Below are positions 1-9,263 of a stretch of 64,000 nt of DNA, in pieces. The position numbers were made by a program, and so were the translations under genes. Location: NCBI GenBank assembly GCA_023242925.1, contig CP096134.1, positions 3,553,501 to 3,617,500 of the forward strand, written 5' to 3'. The stretch comes from Hyphomonadaceae bacterium JAD_PAG50586_4 (GTDB lineage: Bacteria; Pseudomonadota; Alphaproteobacteria; Caulobacterales; Aquidulcibacteraceae). Numbering within the stretch: the stretch's first letter is position 1; every line of letters begins with the position of its first letter. Below the pieces are notes generated by a model. That model worked only from the letters and a program-made list of their open reading frames with translations. It was not told where the DNA came from and searched no databases.

Positions 1-898
1 CCACCCACACCGTCGAGCCACGCGCGCCCGTCACCCCGTGATCGAGATAGACCGGCGCCGTCAGCTCCGGCGCCTGCACCAAAGCATGACCGGGTTCGTC
101 TTCCGCCAGCGTGCCCTCGAACATATTCACGCTGCCGACGAAATCGGCCACGAAGCGCGAATTCGGAAACTCATAGAGATCCGCCGGCGTCGCCACTTGC
201 GTCAGCACGCCGCGATTCATCACCGCGCAGCGCGTGGCGATGGCGAGCGCTTCGTCCTGATCGTGCGTCACCATGATGAAAGTGATGCCCACCTTCTCCT
301 GCAGGCTCGTCAATTCCGAGCGCATCTGGTCGCGCAGTTTCGCGTCGAGCGCGGAGAGCGGCTCGTCCAGCAACAGCACGCGCGGCCGCTTCACCAGCGC
401 GCGCGCCAGCGCCACACGCTGCCGCTGACCACCTGACAATTGGTCCGGCATCCGCGCGCCCAGGCCGCCGAGCTTCACCAGCTCCAGCGCTTCGTCCACG
501 CGCGTCTTGATCTCACCGCTCGCGACGCCGTCCATCTTAAGGCCGTAGGCGACATTATCCGACACCTTCATGTGCGGAAACACAGCGTAGGATTGAAACA
601 CCATGTTCACCGGCCGCTTGTTCGGCGGCAGCGCGGCGACATCCTTGCCGTCGATCAAGATGCGACCTTCGCTCGGCGTCTCGAAGCCGGCGAGCATGCG
701 CAGCAATGTCGTCTTGCCACAGCCGGATGGTCCGAGCAGCGCGAAGAATTCACCCTCGCGGACTTCCAGATTCACATTATCGACGGCCACCATCTTGCCG
801 AAGCGCTTGGTCACGCCCTCGAACTTAATGATCGCGTTTTCTTTCACATGCGGCGCGGCTTTCGGCGTCGGCGCGTTGGAATGAGCAATGTCAGTCAT
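1..898 (-). CDS. potA: Spermidine/putrescine ABC transporter ATPase PotA (3' end cut by window edge)
   Basis: This is the ATPase that powers polyamine import through the PotB/PotC channel. The first 299 codons are visible and no stop is reached before the window edge. Walker A is GPSGCGKTT at about residues 56-64, the ABC signature LSGGQ at 154-158, Walker B LLLDEP at 175-180 and the switch histidine in VTHD near 202. The part after about residue 240 begins the regulatory domain of this subfamily. The ATG at 898 lies 3 bases after the potC stop, so it is translated from the same message. Spermidine/putrescine is inferred from the neighbouring gamma-glutamylpolyamine synthetase-like gene; other cations such as agmatine cannot be excluded. 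Confidence 0.92.
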   Translation of the reverse strand, partial: MTDIAHSNAPTPKAAPHVKENAIIKFEGVTKRFGKMVAVDNVNLEVREGEFFALLGPSGCGKTTLLRMLAGFETPSEGRILIDGKDVAALPPNKRPVNMVFQSYAVFPHMKVSDNVAYGLKMDGVASGEIKTRVDEALELVKLGGLGARMPDQLSGGQRQRVALARALVKRPRVLLLDEPLSALDAKLRDQMRSELTSLQEKVGITFIMVTHDQDEALAIATRCAVMNRGVLTQVATPADLYEFPNSRFVADFVGSVNMFEGTLAEDEPGHALVQAPELTAPVYLDHGVTGARGSTVWV

Positions 899-901
899 GC
901 A

Positions 902-1786
902 TCAAGCCTTTTGGTCCGACGACGCCTTGTTCTGCATCTGCAGACCAATCGCCGTGAGCACCACGGTGAGAACAATCAGGATCGTCGAGGCGGCGTTCAC
1001 TTCAGGCGTCACCGAGAAACGCAGCATCGAATAGACCTTCACGGGGAACGTGATCGTGTCGGGCCCCGCCGTGAAGAAGGTGATGACGAAATCATCGAGC
1101 GACAAGGTGAAGGCCAGCAGCGCGCCTGCAATCAGGCCGGGCTGCATGTGCGGCACCAGCACATCCCAGAACGTGCGCCACTCGCTCGCGCCCAAATCCT
1201 TGGCCGCCTCTTCCAGTTCACGATTGAACGAAGAAAGCCGCGCCCGCACCACCGTCGCCACGAACGGGAACGCGAATGAAATGTGCGCGATCGTAATGGC
1301 GCCCAAATTCAACGGCCACGGCAAACCCATCGGCCACGGCATGACGCGCGCGAAAAACACCAGCATCGCGACGCCCATGCAGATTTCCGGCACCACGATC
1401 GGCAGCGCCATCGCGCCTTCGGTCGCGGTCTTGCCCGGAAAGCGGAAGCGCCACAGCATCACCGCCGCCAAGGCGCCAAGGATCACCGAGAAGATCGTGG
1501 TGAAGAAGGCGATCGTCAGCGAGTTCACGAACGCTTGGATCAACGAATCGTTCTGGAACACCTTCTCGTAATATTTGAGGGTGAAGCCGTTCCAGACGAT
1601 ATTGCGGCGGCTGTCGTTGAAGCTGAAAATCATCAGCGTGATCAGCGGCAGATAAAGAAACAGCAGCGTCGCGCCGACGATCACGCGCAAAGGCCATTGG
1701 CGCATATATTCGAGCGGCCCCGGCTTTTCCTTGCGCGGCCGCCGCAGTTTTGGCGTCGGCATGCCGGTGATAGCTTCGTCCACCAT
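902..1786 (-). CDS. potC: Polyamine ABC transporter permease PotC
   Basis: An inner-membrane permease of 294 residues, the second membrane subunit of the polyamine importer. Six hydrophobic segments are visible, the first near residues 34-55. The EAA loop that contacts the ATPase is seen as EEAAKDLGASEW followed by VPHMQPGLIAG. The ATG at 1786 overlaps the potB stop in a TAATG arrangement, which favours this start over the longer in-frame upstream possibility and implies translational coupling. PotA follows 3 bases after the stop. The reading frame is intact. Confidence 0.93.
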   Translation of the reverse strand: MVDEAITGMPTPKLRRPRKEKPGPLEYMRQWPLRVIVGATLLFLYLPLITLMIFSFNDSRRNIVWNGFTLKYYEKVFQNDSLIQAFVNSLTIAFFTTIFSVILGALAAVMLWRFRFPGKTATEGAMALPIVVPEICMGVAMLVFFARVMPWPMGLPWPLNLGAITIAHISFAFPFVATVVRARLSSFNRELEEAAKDLGASEWRTFWDVLVPHMQPGLIAGALLAFTLSLDDFVITFFTAGPDTITFPVKVYSMLRFSVTPEVNAASTILIVLTVVLTAIGLQMQNKASSDQKA

Positions 1787-2690
1787 TAAGACCTCCGCTC
1801 GGTGCGACGTTGCAGCATCGCCTGCACGAAGATGGCGATCACCGTCAGATACATAAGCAGGAACGAGAGGGCCGCGCCAAACGGCCAATCATTGGCCCGC
1901 TTGAATTGCCGCTCGATCACATTGGCGATCATCTGACTATCGGTGCCGCCAAGCAGATCGGGCGTGAGGTACGACCCGAGCGCTGGAATAAACGTGATCA
2001 AAACGCCCGATGCGATGCCAGGCGCGGCCAGCGGCACGACGACACCAAGGATCGTACGCATGTGCCCGGCGCCCAGATCGAGGCTCGCTTCCATCAGCGA
2101 GCGATCCATGCGGTCGAGCGCCGAATACAGCGGCAACACCATGAACGGCAGGTGCACATAGACGAGGCCGACGATCACCGCGAAATTGTTGTAGAGCAAC
2201 GTCAGCGGCACGAATTCGGGAGCGGCTGCATGCCGGCCATCGTGATCAGATCGCTGGTGCTGGTCCAAAGCCAATCGAGCGTGAAATTCACATAGCCCTG
2301 CTCGCGCAACACAGCGATCAACGCGAAGGTCCGGATCAAAAGATTGGTCCAGAACGGCAGCATAATCGCCAACAGCAACCAGGCTTTTGTCTTGGGCGAG
2401 GCAAACGCGATCGCCAGCGCCACCGGAAACCCAACGACGAGGCAAAGCAATGTCGTGATCCCGGCAACCACGATGCTCTTCCAGAAAATCTGCAGATAGA
2501 GCGGCTCGAGCGCGCGCGCATAGTTCGCGAACGTGCCCGTGAGGTCGATAGTGACGGGTCCGGTGTTCTCGCCGAACGAATACGCCCAAATCACCGCCAG
2601 CGGCGCAAGGAAGAACAGGATCAGCCAAGCGATCGGCGGTAATGCAATCGCCGCGAACGCCGCTTTGGCATTTTTCCAGGATTGCTCCAA
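1786..2690 (-). CDS. potB: Polyamine ABC transporter permease PotB (single-base frameshift)
   Basis: The first membrane subunit of the polyamine importer, 301 residues when repaired. The N-terminal part (AIALPPIAWLILFFLAPLAV, the first membrane helix) reads in one frame as far as about 2220. The C-terminal part with the EAA loop (MEASLDLGAGHMRTILG) reads in another. Adding one base to the GGG run at 2218-2220 joins them as QPLPEFVPLTLL. The chosen start is TTG at 2690, 7 bases after an AAGGAG ribosome site; the longer ATG start would translate the intergenic palindrome. The frameshift resembles the other homopolymer shortenings in this window, so the gene is probably functional in the organism. 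Confidence 0.85.
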
Positions 2691-2708
2691 GACGCCACTC
2701 CTTCGTCC

Positions 2709-2840
2709 GTCTCCCCTTGCGGGAGAAGGTGTCATCGCGAAGCGATGACGGATGAGGGTGTCGGCGCACCCAGCAGGCGTCGCGCCCGCACCCTCACCCG
2801 GCGCTTCGCGCCACCCCTCTCCCACAAGGGGAGAGGGTCA
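2709..2840. repeat. Intergenic imperfect palindrome, about 130 bp, between potD and potB
   Basis: Outer arms CTCCCCTTGCGGGAGAAGG and the near-complement of CCCTCTCCCACAAGGGGAG face each other, with inner arms GATGAGGGTGTCGGCGC and GCACCCTCACCCGGCGC. The left half also holds a perfect hairpin, GTCATCGC-GAA-GCGATGAC, at 2731-2749. The same motif family recurs at 15,923-16,072 and 37,715-37,748, so it looks like a dispersed palindromic element. It sits inside the polyamine operon just upstream of the potB start and could stabilise or attenuate the message. No coding function is seen. Confidence 0.7.
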
Positions 2841-2845
2841 GCTCA

Positions 2846-3946
2846 TCAAGCCGCGCTGATGCGCGTGAAGATTTCTTCGTACTGACGCGATTTTTCGTCG
2901 CCTTCGAACGCGCCATATTCGCTGACGGCCATCACTTCGGCCGGTGGGAAGATGACGCGATTGTTCTGATAGGCTTCGCCCATCAGCGCGGCGACCGCGG
3001 CGTTCGGCGTCGGGTACTGAATTTCCTCAGTGATCTTTTTGCCGGCTTCCGCATCGAGCAGGTAATTGATGAAGGCGTGCGCATCATCGACATGCGGCGC
3101 CCCGTTCGGAATGCAGAGGCAATCGGAATTGATCAAAGTGCCTTCGGTCGGCACGACGAAATCGAACGCCTCGCCGCCAGGGCCCGCCATCAATTGTGCG
3201 ATGTCGCCATTGTATTCGAGCACCACGTCCACTTCGCCGGCGGCCAGCAAATCCTGACCATCGTCTTCGTGGAACGCCTTGATGTGCGGCTTCTGACGGA
3301 TCAGCATCGCCTCAATCTCGGCCAGCATCGCGTCCGGGATGCCGTTGACCGAATGGCCCTTATATTTCGCGCACAGACGGATCAAATCCGCCGATTCCGA
3401 CAGCACGGCGATGCGCTGCGAAAATTGCGGGCTGTCGAACAGATAGCGCCACGAATTCGGAATAAAGCCCGCCGGCATGCGGTCCTTGCGGTACGCAATA
3501 CCAAGCACGAGCCACGTATAGGGCAGCGAATAACGCCGGCCCGGGTCGAACGCGGCGTCTTGGAATTCCGGCAGCAGGTTGGCGATGTTCGGAATCTTGG
3601 AATGATCCAATTCCATCAATATCTGCGCTTGGCTCATGCGCGTCACGAACTCATTCGACGGCACGATCACGTCAAAGCCTGGATTGCCGGCGCGCAGCCG
3701 CGCGAACAATTCGTCATTGGTCGCAAACAAGCTCATCTCGACGCGCGGGCCGACTGCGGCTTGGAAATCTTCCAGCGTCGTGGGGCCGATATACGTATCC
3801 CAATTGTAGAAGTTCACGACCCGCTCAGCGCCGCCTTGGCGCCCGCATGCGGAGAGCCCGCCCGCAAACGAGATGCCGATCGCGGCAGCGCCGAATTGTT
3901 GCAGCAATGAACGGCGCGACGCGCCCAGATATTTGCCCTTCGCCAT
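2846..3946 (-). CDS. potD: Polyamine-binding lipoprotein PotD/PotF family
   Basis: The extracytoplasmic solute-binding protein that delivers polyamine to PotBC, 366 residues. The N-terminus has a twin-arginine-like motif SRRSLLQQFGAAAIG followed by a lipobox-like LSAC-G, so a Tat-exported or lipid-anchored protein is likely. The mature part has the family start VVNFYNWDTYIGP and the later SLPYTWLVLGIAYRKD block. The ATG at 3946 (MAKGKYLG) is preferred to the upstream in-frame ATG because an AAGGGC ribosome site stands before it. It follows the glutamine-synthetase-like gene by about 60 bases on the same strand and precedes potB. Confidence 0.93.
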   Translation of the reverse strand: MAKGKYLGASRRSLLQQFGAAAIGISFAGGLSACGRQGGAERVVNFYNWDTYIGPTTLEDFQAAVGPRVEMSLFATNDELFARLRAGNPGFDVIVPSNEFVTRMSQAQILMELDHSKIPNIANLLPEFQDAAFDPGRRYSLPYTWLVLGIAYRKDRMPAGFIPNSWRYLFDSPQFSQRIAVLSESADLIRLCAKYKGHSVNGIPDAMLAEIEAMLIRQKPHIKAFHEDDGQDLLAAGEVDVVLEYNGDIAQLMAGPGGEAFDFVVPTEGTLINSDCLCIPNGAPHVDDAHAFINYLLDAEAGKKITEEIQYPTPNAAVAALMGEAYQNNRVIFPPAEVMAVSEYGAFEGDEKSRQYEEIFTRISAA

Positions 3947-4010
3947 TAGTCTTGCCCTTCTTCTAGCCACCGCTTTGCGCGGCTCCCGCCATCCAGACGC
4001 AGCCTAGCGC

Positions 4011-5384
4011 CTAACAAGCACGCAAATACCAGTCATAATCAACATCTGTGATCACGCTTTGAAAACGTTCTTGCTCTGTGCGCTTTACGATGGCGTACAT
4101 GCGCACAAAACGGTCGCCCAAATAATCCTTGAGCACCGCCGAATCCGCGAACCGATCGACGGCGGCGAACCAATTGGTCGGAATCCGCTCCCCGCCCTCC
4201 GATTGCGCGTAGCCGTCGCCCACGATCGCCGGACCTGGATCTGTCTTGTTGGTGATCCCGTGATGCACTGCAGCAAGCAATGCTGCGAGTGCGAGCGTCG
4301 GATGCGCGTCGGCGCCCGCGACGCGGTGTTCGATGTGGCGCGTGTTCGGCGCGCCGGCGGGCACGCGGAATGACACGGTGCGGTTGTTGACGCCCCATGT
4401 TGGCGCAACTGGCGCGTACGAGTTCGCCTTGAAGCGGCGATACGAATTCGCGTTCGGCGCATAGATCGCCATCGAATCCGCGAGCAACGCTTTCATGCCG
4501 CCCACCGCGTGCGCCAACACCGGCTCACCTTCGGGCTTGTCCGACGCGAACACGTTCTTACCGGCCTTATCGTTGACGCTCACGTGCAAATGCATGCCCG
4601 AGCCCGCAAGCTCGGCGAACGGTTTCGCCATAAACGTCGCTTCGCAGCCGTGGCGTAGCGCAACGCCCTTGGCCGCGCGTTTGTAAAGCACCGCATCGTC
4701 GCCCGCGCGTTGCGCATCGGCGTGGTGCTTCAACGTCAGCTCAAGCTGGCCCGGCGCATATTCGCTGATCGCGCCCTCAAGCGGCACGCCCATCGCATCC
4801 GCCGCAGCCCACAGCTCGCGCAGGAAGGGTGCGGCCTCCTCCACTTCACGCAAGCCATAGACTTGATGCTGCGTCGGCCGATCGCCCGTCAGCCGCGACG
4901 GCGGCAATTGGATCTTGCCGGTCTCAGTGCGCCGCGCATCCACGAGATAATATTCCAGCTCGCACGCCACGACCGGCACAAGGCCGTCCGCTTCAAAGCG
5001 ATCGATCACGCGCTGCAACACATGGCGCGGATCAAGATCGTGCGGCTTGCCGTCGAGCTCGTACATCGACACCGGCACTTGCGCGACGTCCCCACCCAGC
5101 CACGGCGCCGGGCTCAATCGCCCAGCGATCGGCCGCGCCACGCGATCGGCGTCGCCATCCTCCCAAACCAGCCCCGTCGCTTCGACGTCTTGGCCAGTAA
5201 TATCGTTCACCAGGATAGAGCCCGGCAGGAAGCGCCCCTGCGCATACACAGCCTCGATCTCATGGCGCCGCAGCCGCTTGCCGCGCGGCACGCCCGCCAT
5301 GTTCGTGAAGAACACTTCGAAGAATTGAATCTCAGGATGGGCGTCGAGGAAGGCTTTGACTTCCTTCGGGTCGGCAATGCTCAT
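4011..5384 (-). CDS. puuA: Glutamine synthetase family protein, probable gamma-glutamylpolyamine synthetase
   Basis: A 457-residue member of the PuuA branch of the glutamine synthetase family. It is expected to ligate glutamate to putrescine or a related amine using ATP, the first step of the gamma-glutamyl route of polyamine breakdown. Visible family blocks are the N-terminal beta-grasp region, CELEYYL (metal-binding glutamate), GSGMHLHVS, RFKANSYAPVAPTWG and NRTVSFRVP near the ATP site, and HIEHRVAGADAHP. The ATG at 5384 overlaps the stop of the upstream aminotransferase (ATGA), indicating coupled translation. Its place next to potDBCA supports the polyamine role. The amine substrate itself cannot be read from sequence. 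Confidence 0.88.
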   Translation of the reverse strand: MSIADPKEVKAFLDAHPEIQFFEVFFTNMAGVPRGKRLRRHEIEAVYAQGRFLPGSILVNDITGQDVEATGLVWEDGDADRVARPIAGRLSPAPWLGGDVAQVPVSMYELDGKPHDLDPRHVLQRVIDRFEADGLVPVVACELEYYLVDARRTETGKIQLPPSRLTGDRPTQHQVYGLREVEEAAPFLRELWAAADAMGVPLEGAISEYAPGQLELTLKHHADAQRAGDDAVLYKRAAKGVALRHGCEATFMAKPFAELAGSGMHLHVSVNDKAGKNVFASDKPEGEPVLAHAVGGMKALLADSMAIYAPNANSYRRFKANSYAPVAPTWGVNNRTVSFRVPAGAPNTRHIEHRVAGADAHPTLALAALLAAVHHGITNKTDPGPAIVGDGYAQSEGGERIPTNWFAAVDRFADSAVLKDYLGDRFVRMYAIVKRTEQERFQSVITDVDYDWYLRAC

Positions 5385-6723
5385 GTAGCGCTTTCTTGGG
5401 AATACTCAGACGCGAAGCTATCAACCGCCGCGACGAGGCGGTCAATCTGTGCGCTGGTCGTCGCGGGGCAAACCAGCATCATCATGTGAAACGGCGCGAT
5501 CAGCACGCCGCGATTGATCAGATAAAGATGCAGCGCATGGTTCAATTGATTCTGCGCCAAGGCCGGCCGCATATCGGCCGCGTTCTTCGGCGGCGCCGGC
5601 GCGAACACAATCTCCGCCCGCGCGCCCACATGCACCACACACCAAGGCAACTGCCGCGCTTGGATCAAACTACGTAGTTTACCCACAAGCTCATCGGCGC
5701 CTCGCAGCATCACCGCGTACGCATCCGGCGTCGCGATCTCGCGCAATGTCGCGCCCACCGCCGCGATCCCCATCGCATTGCCAGCCAGCGTCGTGCCAAT
5801 CCCGGAGCGACCCAAACCGCGCGGCACAGCGGCGATCGCGGCCGCCAGCTCCGCGCTCACACCCCAAACCGCCGCCGGAAATCCGCCCGCGACCGCCTTG
5901 CCGATCACCAAAGCATCCGGCGCCAAACCCCATGCCTTCGCGGCGCCGCCCGGCCCCGTCGATAGCGTATGCGTCTCATCCAAAATCAGCAGCGCGCCGG
6001 CCTTCTTCGCCAGCGCCTGCGCGCGCTTCCAAAATGCTCCACCGGCAGGATCATGCCACAATTGGTCATCGCCGGCTCGGCCAGCACCGCCGCCACATCG
6101 CCCTGCGCCAGCGCCGCCTCCAGCGCGCCAATATCGTTGAACGGCACAGCCCGCGTCGTGCGCGTGACATCGAGCGCTTGGCCCACCAGCCCCGCATCCG
6201 AACGCGTCCGCCCATGCCGCAGCTCGACAAAGCAATCTTCGACCATGCCGTGATAGCAGCCGTCGAACACGACGATCACCGGCTTTTGCGTCACCGCCCG
6301 CGCCCAGCGGATCAAAGCCCGGTTCGCATCCGAGGCCGAAAGCGTCGTCTGCCAAAACGGCAAACCAAAGCGCTCCGCCAGCAGCGCGCCAACCTCGCCC
6401 GCTTCCTCGGTCGGCAACATAAACGTCGTCCCGCGCGCGGCCTGCGTCGCCACGGCGCGCGCAAGCTCTGGTCGCGCGTGGCCAAACATACCCGGCGTAT
6501 CGCCCAAGCAAAAATCGTCATACGAATTGCCGTCGATATCGGTGAGCGTCGCGCCTGCGCCGCTCGCAGCGATGATCGAGGTGGGCGAGGCCCAATCCTT
6601 CATCCAATGAAACGGCGCCCCAAACAGCCAATTCTGTCTCAACGCATCGCTCTCGACGACGCCGCGCGGATGGGTGTCAAAGAAGCGCTGCGTCTCGCGC
6701 ATGATGAGCGGTGCCAGCCTCAC
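5381..6723 (-). CDS. Class III PLP-dependent aminotransferase (single-base frameshift)
   Basis: First gene of the polyamine operon, 447 residues when repaired. The N-terminal frame carries TLTDIDGNSYDDFCLGDTPG, VFDGCYHGM and AEPAMTNCGMILP. The C-terminal frame carries LLILDETHTLSTGPG and the PLP-binding lysine in VIGKAVAGGFP. The frames meet at the AAAA run at 6031-6034; one more base gives PVEHFWKRAQALAKKAG, a normal family sequence. The style is closest to glutamate-1-semialdehyde aminomutase-like transaminases rather than to SpuC. An amine or gamma-glutamyl-amine transaminase is inferred from context. The start is GTG at 6723, with an ATG at 6702 as alternative. Confidence 0.82.
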
Positions 6724-6867
6724 GCGAGCCTGCCGATGGTCTTATGCGCGTTCATGGCGGCCCGTTTACCCCACGGCGCTTCAAATCTCCACCCAGCCCA
6801 AGGTGACGTTCGGTAGTGCTTGAACCGCGCCCCGCACCTCGCCACACTGCAACGCTCAGGGGAAAAC

Positions 6868-8895
6868 ATGAAACGCATCGCGGCGCTGCTCGTTACACTT
6901 GCGCTTGCGGCTGCCTGCGCGCCGGCGCCGGCCGCACCTAACGTCAGCTACAACCCCACCATCACCCGCGACGCCTATGGCGTCCCCAGCGTGCACGGCG
7001 CCACCGACGCCGAAGCCGCCTACGGATTGGCGTACGCGCACGCCGAGGACAATTTCGCCACCATCCAGCTTGTCATCCTCGCCGCACGCGGCCGCCTTGG
7101 CGCCCATCTCGGTGAAGAAGGCGCGCGCGGCGATTTCCTTTGGCATCTGATCGATGTCGAAGGCGCAGTCGAAGCCGGTTATGAGCGCGATCTCTCACCC
7201 GAATTCCGCGACATCATCGAGGCTTACGCTGCCGGCCTCAACGCCTACGCCGCCGAACACCCAGACCAAGTGCTTGCCGGCGCGCGCAACGTCACCGGCC
7301 GCGACGTCGCGGCGGGCTCTGCGCTCACCGTGCCGCTGTTCTGGGGCTTTGAACGCACGCTCGCCATCGTGGCCGACGAAAGCGCGCACCCCTGCGCTGC
7401 ACAACAGGCCACAGCGCCCTCGATCGATTGGGGCTCCAACGCTTTCGCCGTCGGGCCCTCACGCAGCGATGACGGCCACACCCGTCTCATCGTCAATTCG
7501 CACCAGCCCTGGGCCGGGCCCGTCGCCTGGTATGAAGCGGGAATCTCCAGCGACACAGGCTGGCGGATGCATGGCGGCCTCTTCCCCGGCGCGCCCTTCC
7601 CCGTGCTCGGCACGAATGGTCATCTGGGCTTTGCCGCCACCGTCAACCTGCCCGACCTCGCCGACATCTACCAACTCACCACCGACGACGCGCACCGCGG
7701 TCAATATTTCTTCGACGGCGCATGGCGTCGCTTCGAGACGCGTACAATCTGGCTCTGGGTGAAGATGGGCTGGTTCACACTGCCTGTGCCGCGCACCTTG
7801 CGTTACACCGTACACGGCCCCGCGTTTGAGACCGCCGACGGTTGGGTCGCGGTGCGCTACGCCGCCGCCGGCGAAATCCGCGCGATGGAGCAATTCTATC
7901 GCATGGGTCGGGCCGAGAATTACCAGCAATGGCGCGAAGCCATGGCGATGCGCGCCATACCCTCGTTCAATTTCATGTACGCGGACGCGACCGGCCGCAT
8001 CGGCTATCTCTACAACGCCGCCTTGCCCAACCGCGCGCCGGGCTATGATTGGTCCGGCTGCGTGCCGGGCGACACCAGCGCCAATATCTGGGCGCCCGAC
8101 GATCTCATCGTTGCACCCGAACTGATCGATCCAAGCTCGGGCTGGATCGCCAGCACCAATGGCGCGCCTTGGTACTCCACCGACGAGGCGGCCAATATTC
8201 AGCCGTCGGACTTCCCCGACGCCGCGCCCTACATCGAAACCTACATCACCAATCGCGGCTATCGCGCCGTCGAAATCCTCTCGCCGCTGCGCACCATCAG
8301 CGACGCGCAATTGCTCGCGGCGAAATTCGATCTCATCTCCAGCGAACGCTCGCGCACCGTGGACATGGTCAACACCATTCTCGCGGCAGATTCCGCAAAT
8401 GACGCCGAACTCACAGAGATCCAAGTCTTGCTGCGCAGCTGGGATCGCCGCGCCGCTAATGACAGCCCGGCCGCCGCGCTCGTCGGCCTAAGCTTCATCC
8501 CGATCTACAACGCCCGCCGCGAAGGCCGCCCAACCCCGGACGCGCTCGCAAGCGTCCGCGCCGCCGCCACGCATCTGCGCACCCATTTCGGCCGCATCGA
8601 TCCTCCGCTCGGTGAGGTGCTCCGACTCCGTCGCGGCAATGTCGATCTGCCGCTCGAAGGCGCCCCAGACACGTTACGCGCGCTGCGCTGGGCCGAAGAG
8701 GCGGACGGCCGCCTCAACGCCGATTTCGGCGACGGCTTCATGATGGTGATGGATTGGGCGCCCGATGGCGCACTCGCCACACGCGTCATTCACCAATGGG
8801 GCGCCAGCGAACACCCCGAGAGCCCGCACTTCAACGACCAAAGCGAAATGTTCGCCGGCTACCAATGGCGCACGCTCGATCTCGGCGCCCGCTGA
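6868..8895 (+). CDS. Penicillin acylase family N-terminal nucleophile hydrolase, lipoprotein
   Basis: A 675-residue secreted amidase of the penicillin/acyl-homoserine-lactone acylase family, which self-cleaves into two chains. The signal peptide MKRIAALLVTLALAAAC ends in a lipobox cysteine. The family start of the mature chain, ITRDAYGVPSVHGATDAEAA, follows. The predicted cleavage point and catalytic serine is in WGSNAF (serine near residue 190), followed by HQPWAGP. The substrate, whether an acylated lactone, a beta-lactam or a peptide, is not determined by sequence. The start at 6868 has an AGGGGAAAAC ribosome site; the upstream in-frame start lacks one. It is divergent from the polyamine operon. 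Confidence 0.88.
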   Translation: MKRIAALLVTLALAAACAPAPAAPNVSYNPTITRDAYGVPSVHGATDAEAAYGLAYAHAEDNFATIQLVILAARGRLGAHLGEEGARGDFLWHLIDVEGAVEAGYERDLSPEFRDIIEAYAAGLNAYAAEHPDQVLAGARNVTGRDVAAGSALTVPLFWGFERTLAIVADESAHPCAAQQATAPSIDWGSNAFAVGPSRSDDGHTRLIVNSHQPWAGPVAWYEAGISSDTGWRMHGGLFPGAPFPVLGTNGHLGFAATVNLPDLADIYQLTTDDAHRGQYFFDGAWRRFETRTIWLWVKMGWFTLPVPRTLRYTVHGPAFETADGWVAVRYAAAGEIRAMEQFYRMGRAENYQQWREAMAMRAIPSFNFMYADATGRIGYLYNAALPNRAPGYDWSGCVPGDTSANIWAPDDLIVAPELIDPSSGWIASTNGAPWYSTDEAANIQPSDFPDAAPYIETYITNRGYRAVEILSPLRTISDAQLLAAKFDLISSERSRTVDMVNTILAADSANDAELTEIQVLLRSWDRRAANDSPAAALVGLSFIPIYNARREGRPTPDALASVRAAATHLRTHFGRIDPPLGEVLRLRRGNVDLPLEGAPDTLRALRWAEEADGRLNADFGDGFMMVMDWAPDGALATRVIHQWGASEHPESPHFNDQSEMFAGYQWRTLDLGAR

Positions 8896-8942
8896 GTTTG
8901 TTTCACCTCAAAACGGCGCCCAATCGCGTCCGCTAGCGTTCC

Positions 8943-8956
8943 CCTCCAAACGGAGG
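8943..8956 (+). promoter_or_regulatory. Small hairpin covering the ribosome site of the DUF465 gene
   Basis: CCTCC, AAAC, GGAGG form a perfect 5-bp hairpin directly before the ATG at 8961. The right arm is the Shine-Dalgarno sequence itself, so the hairpin could moderate translation. The effect is inferred only from base pairing. Confidence 0.4.
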
Positions 8957-8960
8957 ACAC

Positions 8961-9212
8961 ATGCAAGCTGAACACCTGGACCAAGCCTTGGCGGAAGAAT
9001 TCGCCGGCCACGGCGAAACCATCCACAAGCTCAAGGTCGCTGATCCGCACTTCAAGTCGCTGATGGAAAAGAACCACCAACTCTGGACGCAAATCCAGAA
9101 CATCCAAAACGGGGTCACGCCCGCCGCCGACGTCACGCTGGAGACGCTCGAAAAGCAGCGCCTGCAGCTGTTGGACGAAATTGCCGCAAGTGTGCGTAAA
9201 GCCGAAGCCTGA
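8961..9212 (+). CDS. DUF465 (YdcH-like) small coiled-coil protein
   Basis: An 83-residue helical protein of the DUF465 family, widespread in alphaproteobacteria and without a settled function. The family pattern is visible as HGETIHKLKVADPHFKSLMEKN followed after a short turn by LEKQRLQLLDEIAA. The charged heptad-like spacing suggests a helical hairpin. A strong GGAGG ribosome site precedes the ATG, partly paired in a hairpin. It stands between the acylase gene and a transaminase on the same strand; no functional link is apparent. Confidence 0.85.
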   Translation: MQAEHLDQALAEEFAGHGETIHKLKVADPHFKSLMEKNHQLWTQIQNIQNGVTPAADVTLETLEKQRLQLLDEIAASVRKAEA

Positions 9213-9263
9213 TCTGCGGTCACACCCCTTGCGGTCGGGCGCGACGCGGTCGCACAATGGCGC

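Noticed and set aside
440..1279. Long plus-strand open frame (279 codons) over potA/potC
   Set aside because: It is antisense to two clearly conserved transporter genes and has Arg/His-rich composition typical of shadow frames in GC-rich DNA.
5746..6816. Plus-strand frame of 356 codons over the aminotransferase
   Set aside because: Pro/Arg/Ser-rich shadow; the minus strand carries a recognisable aminotransferase on both sides of the frameshift.
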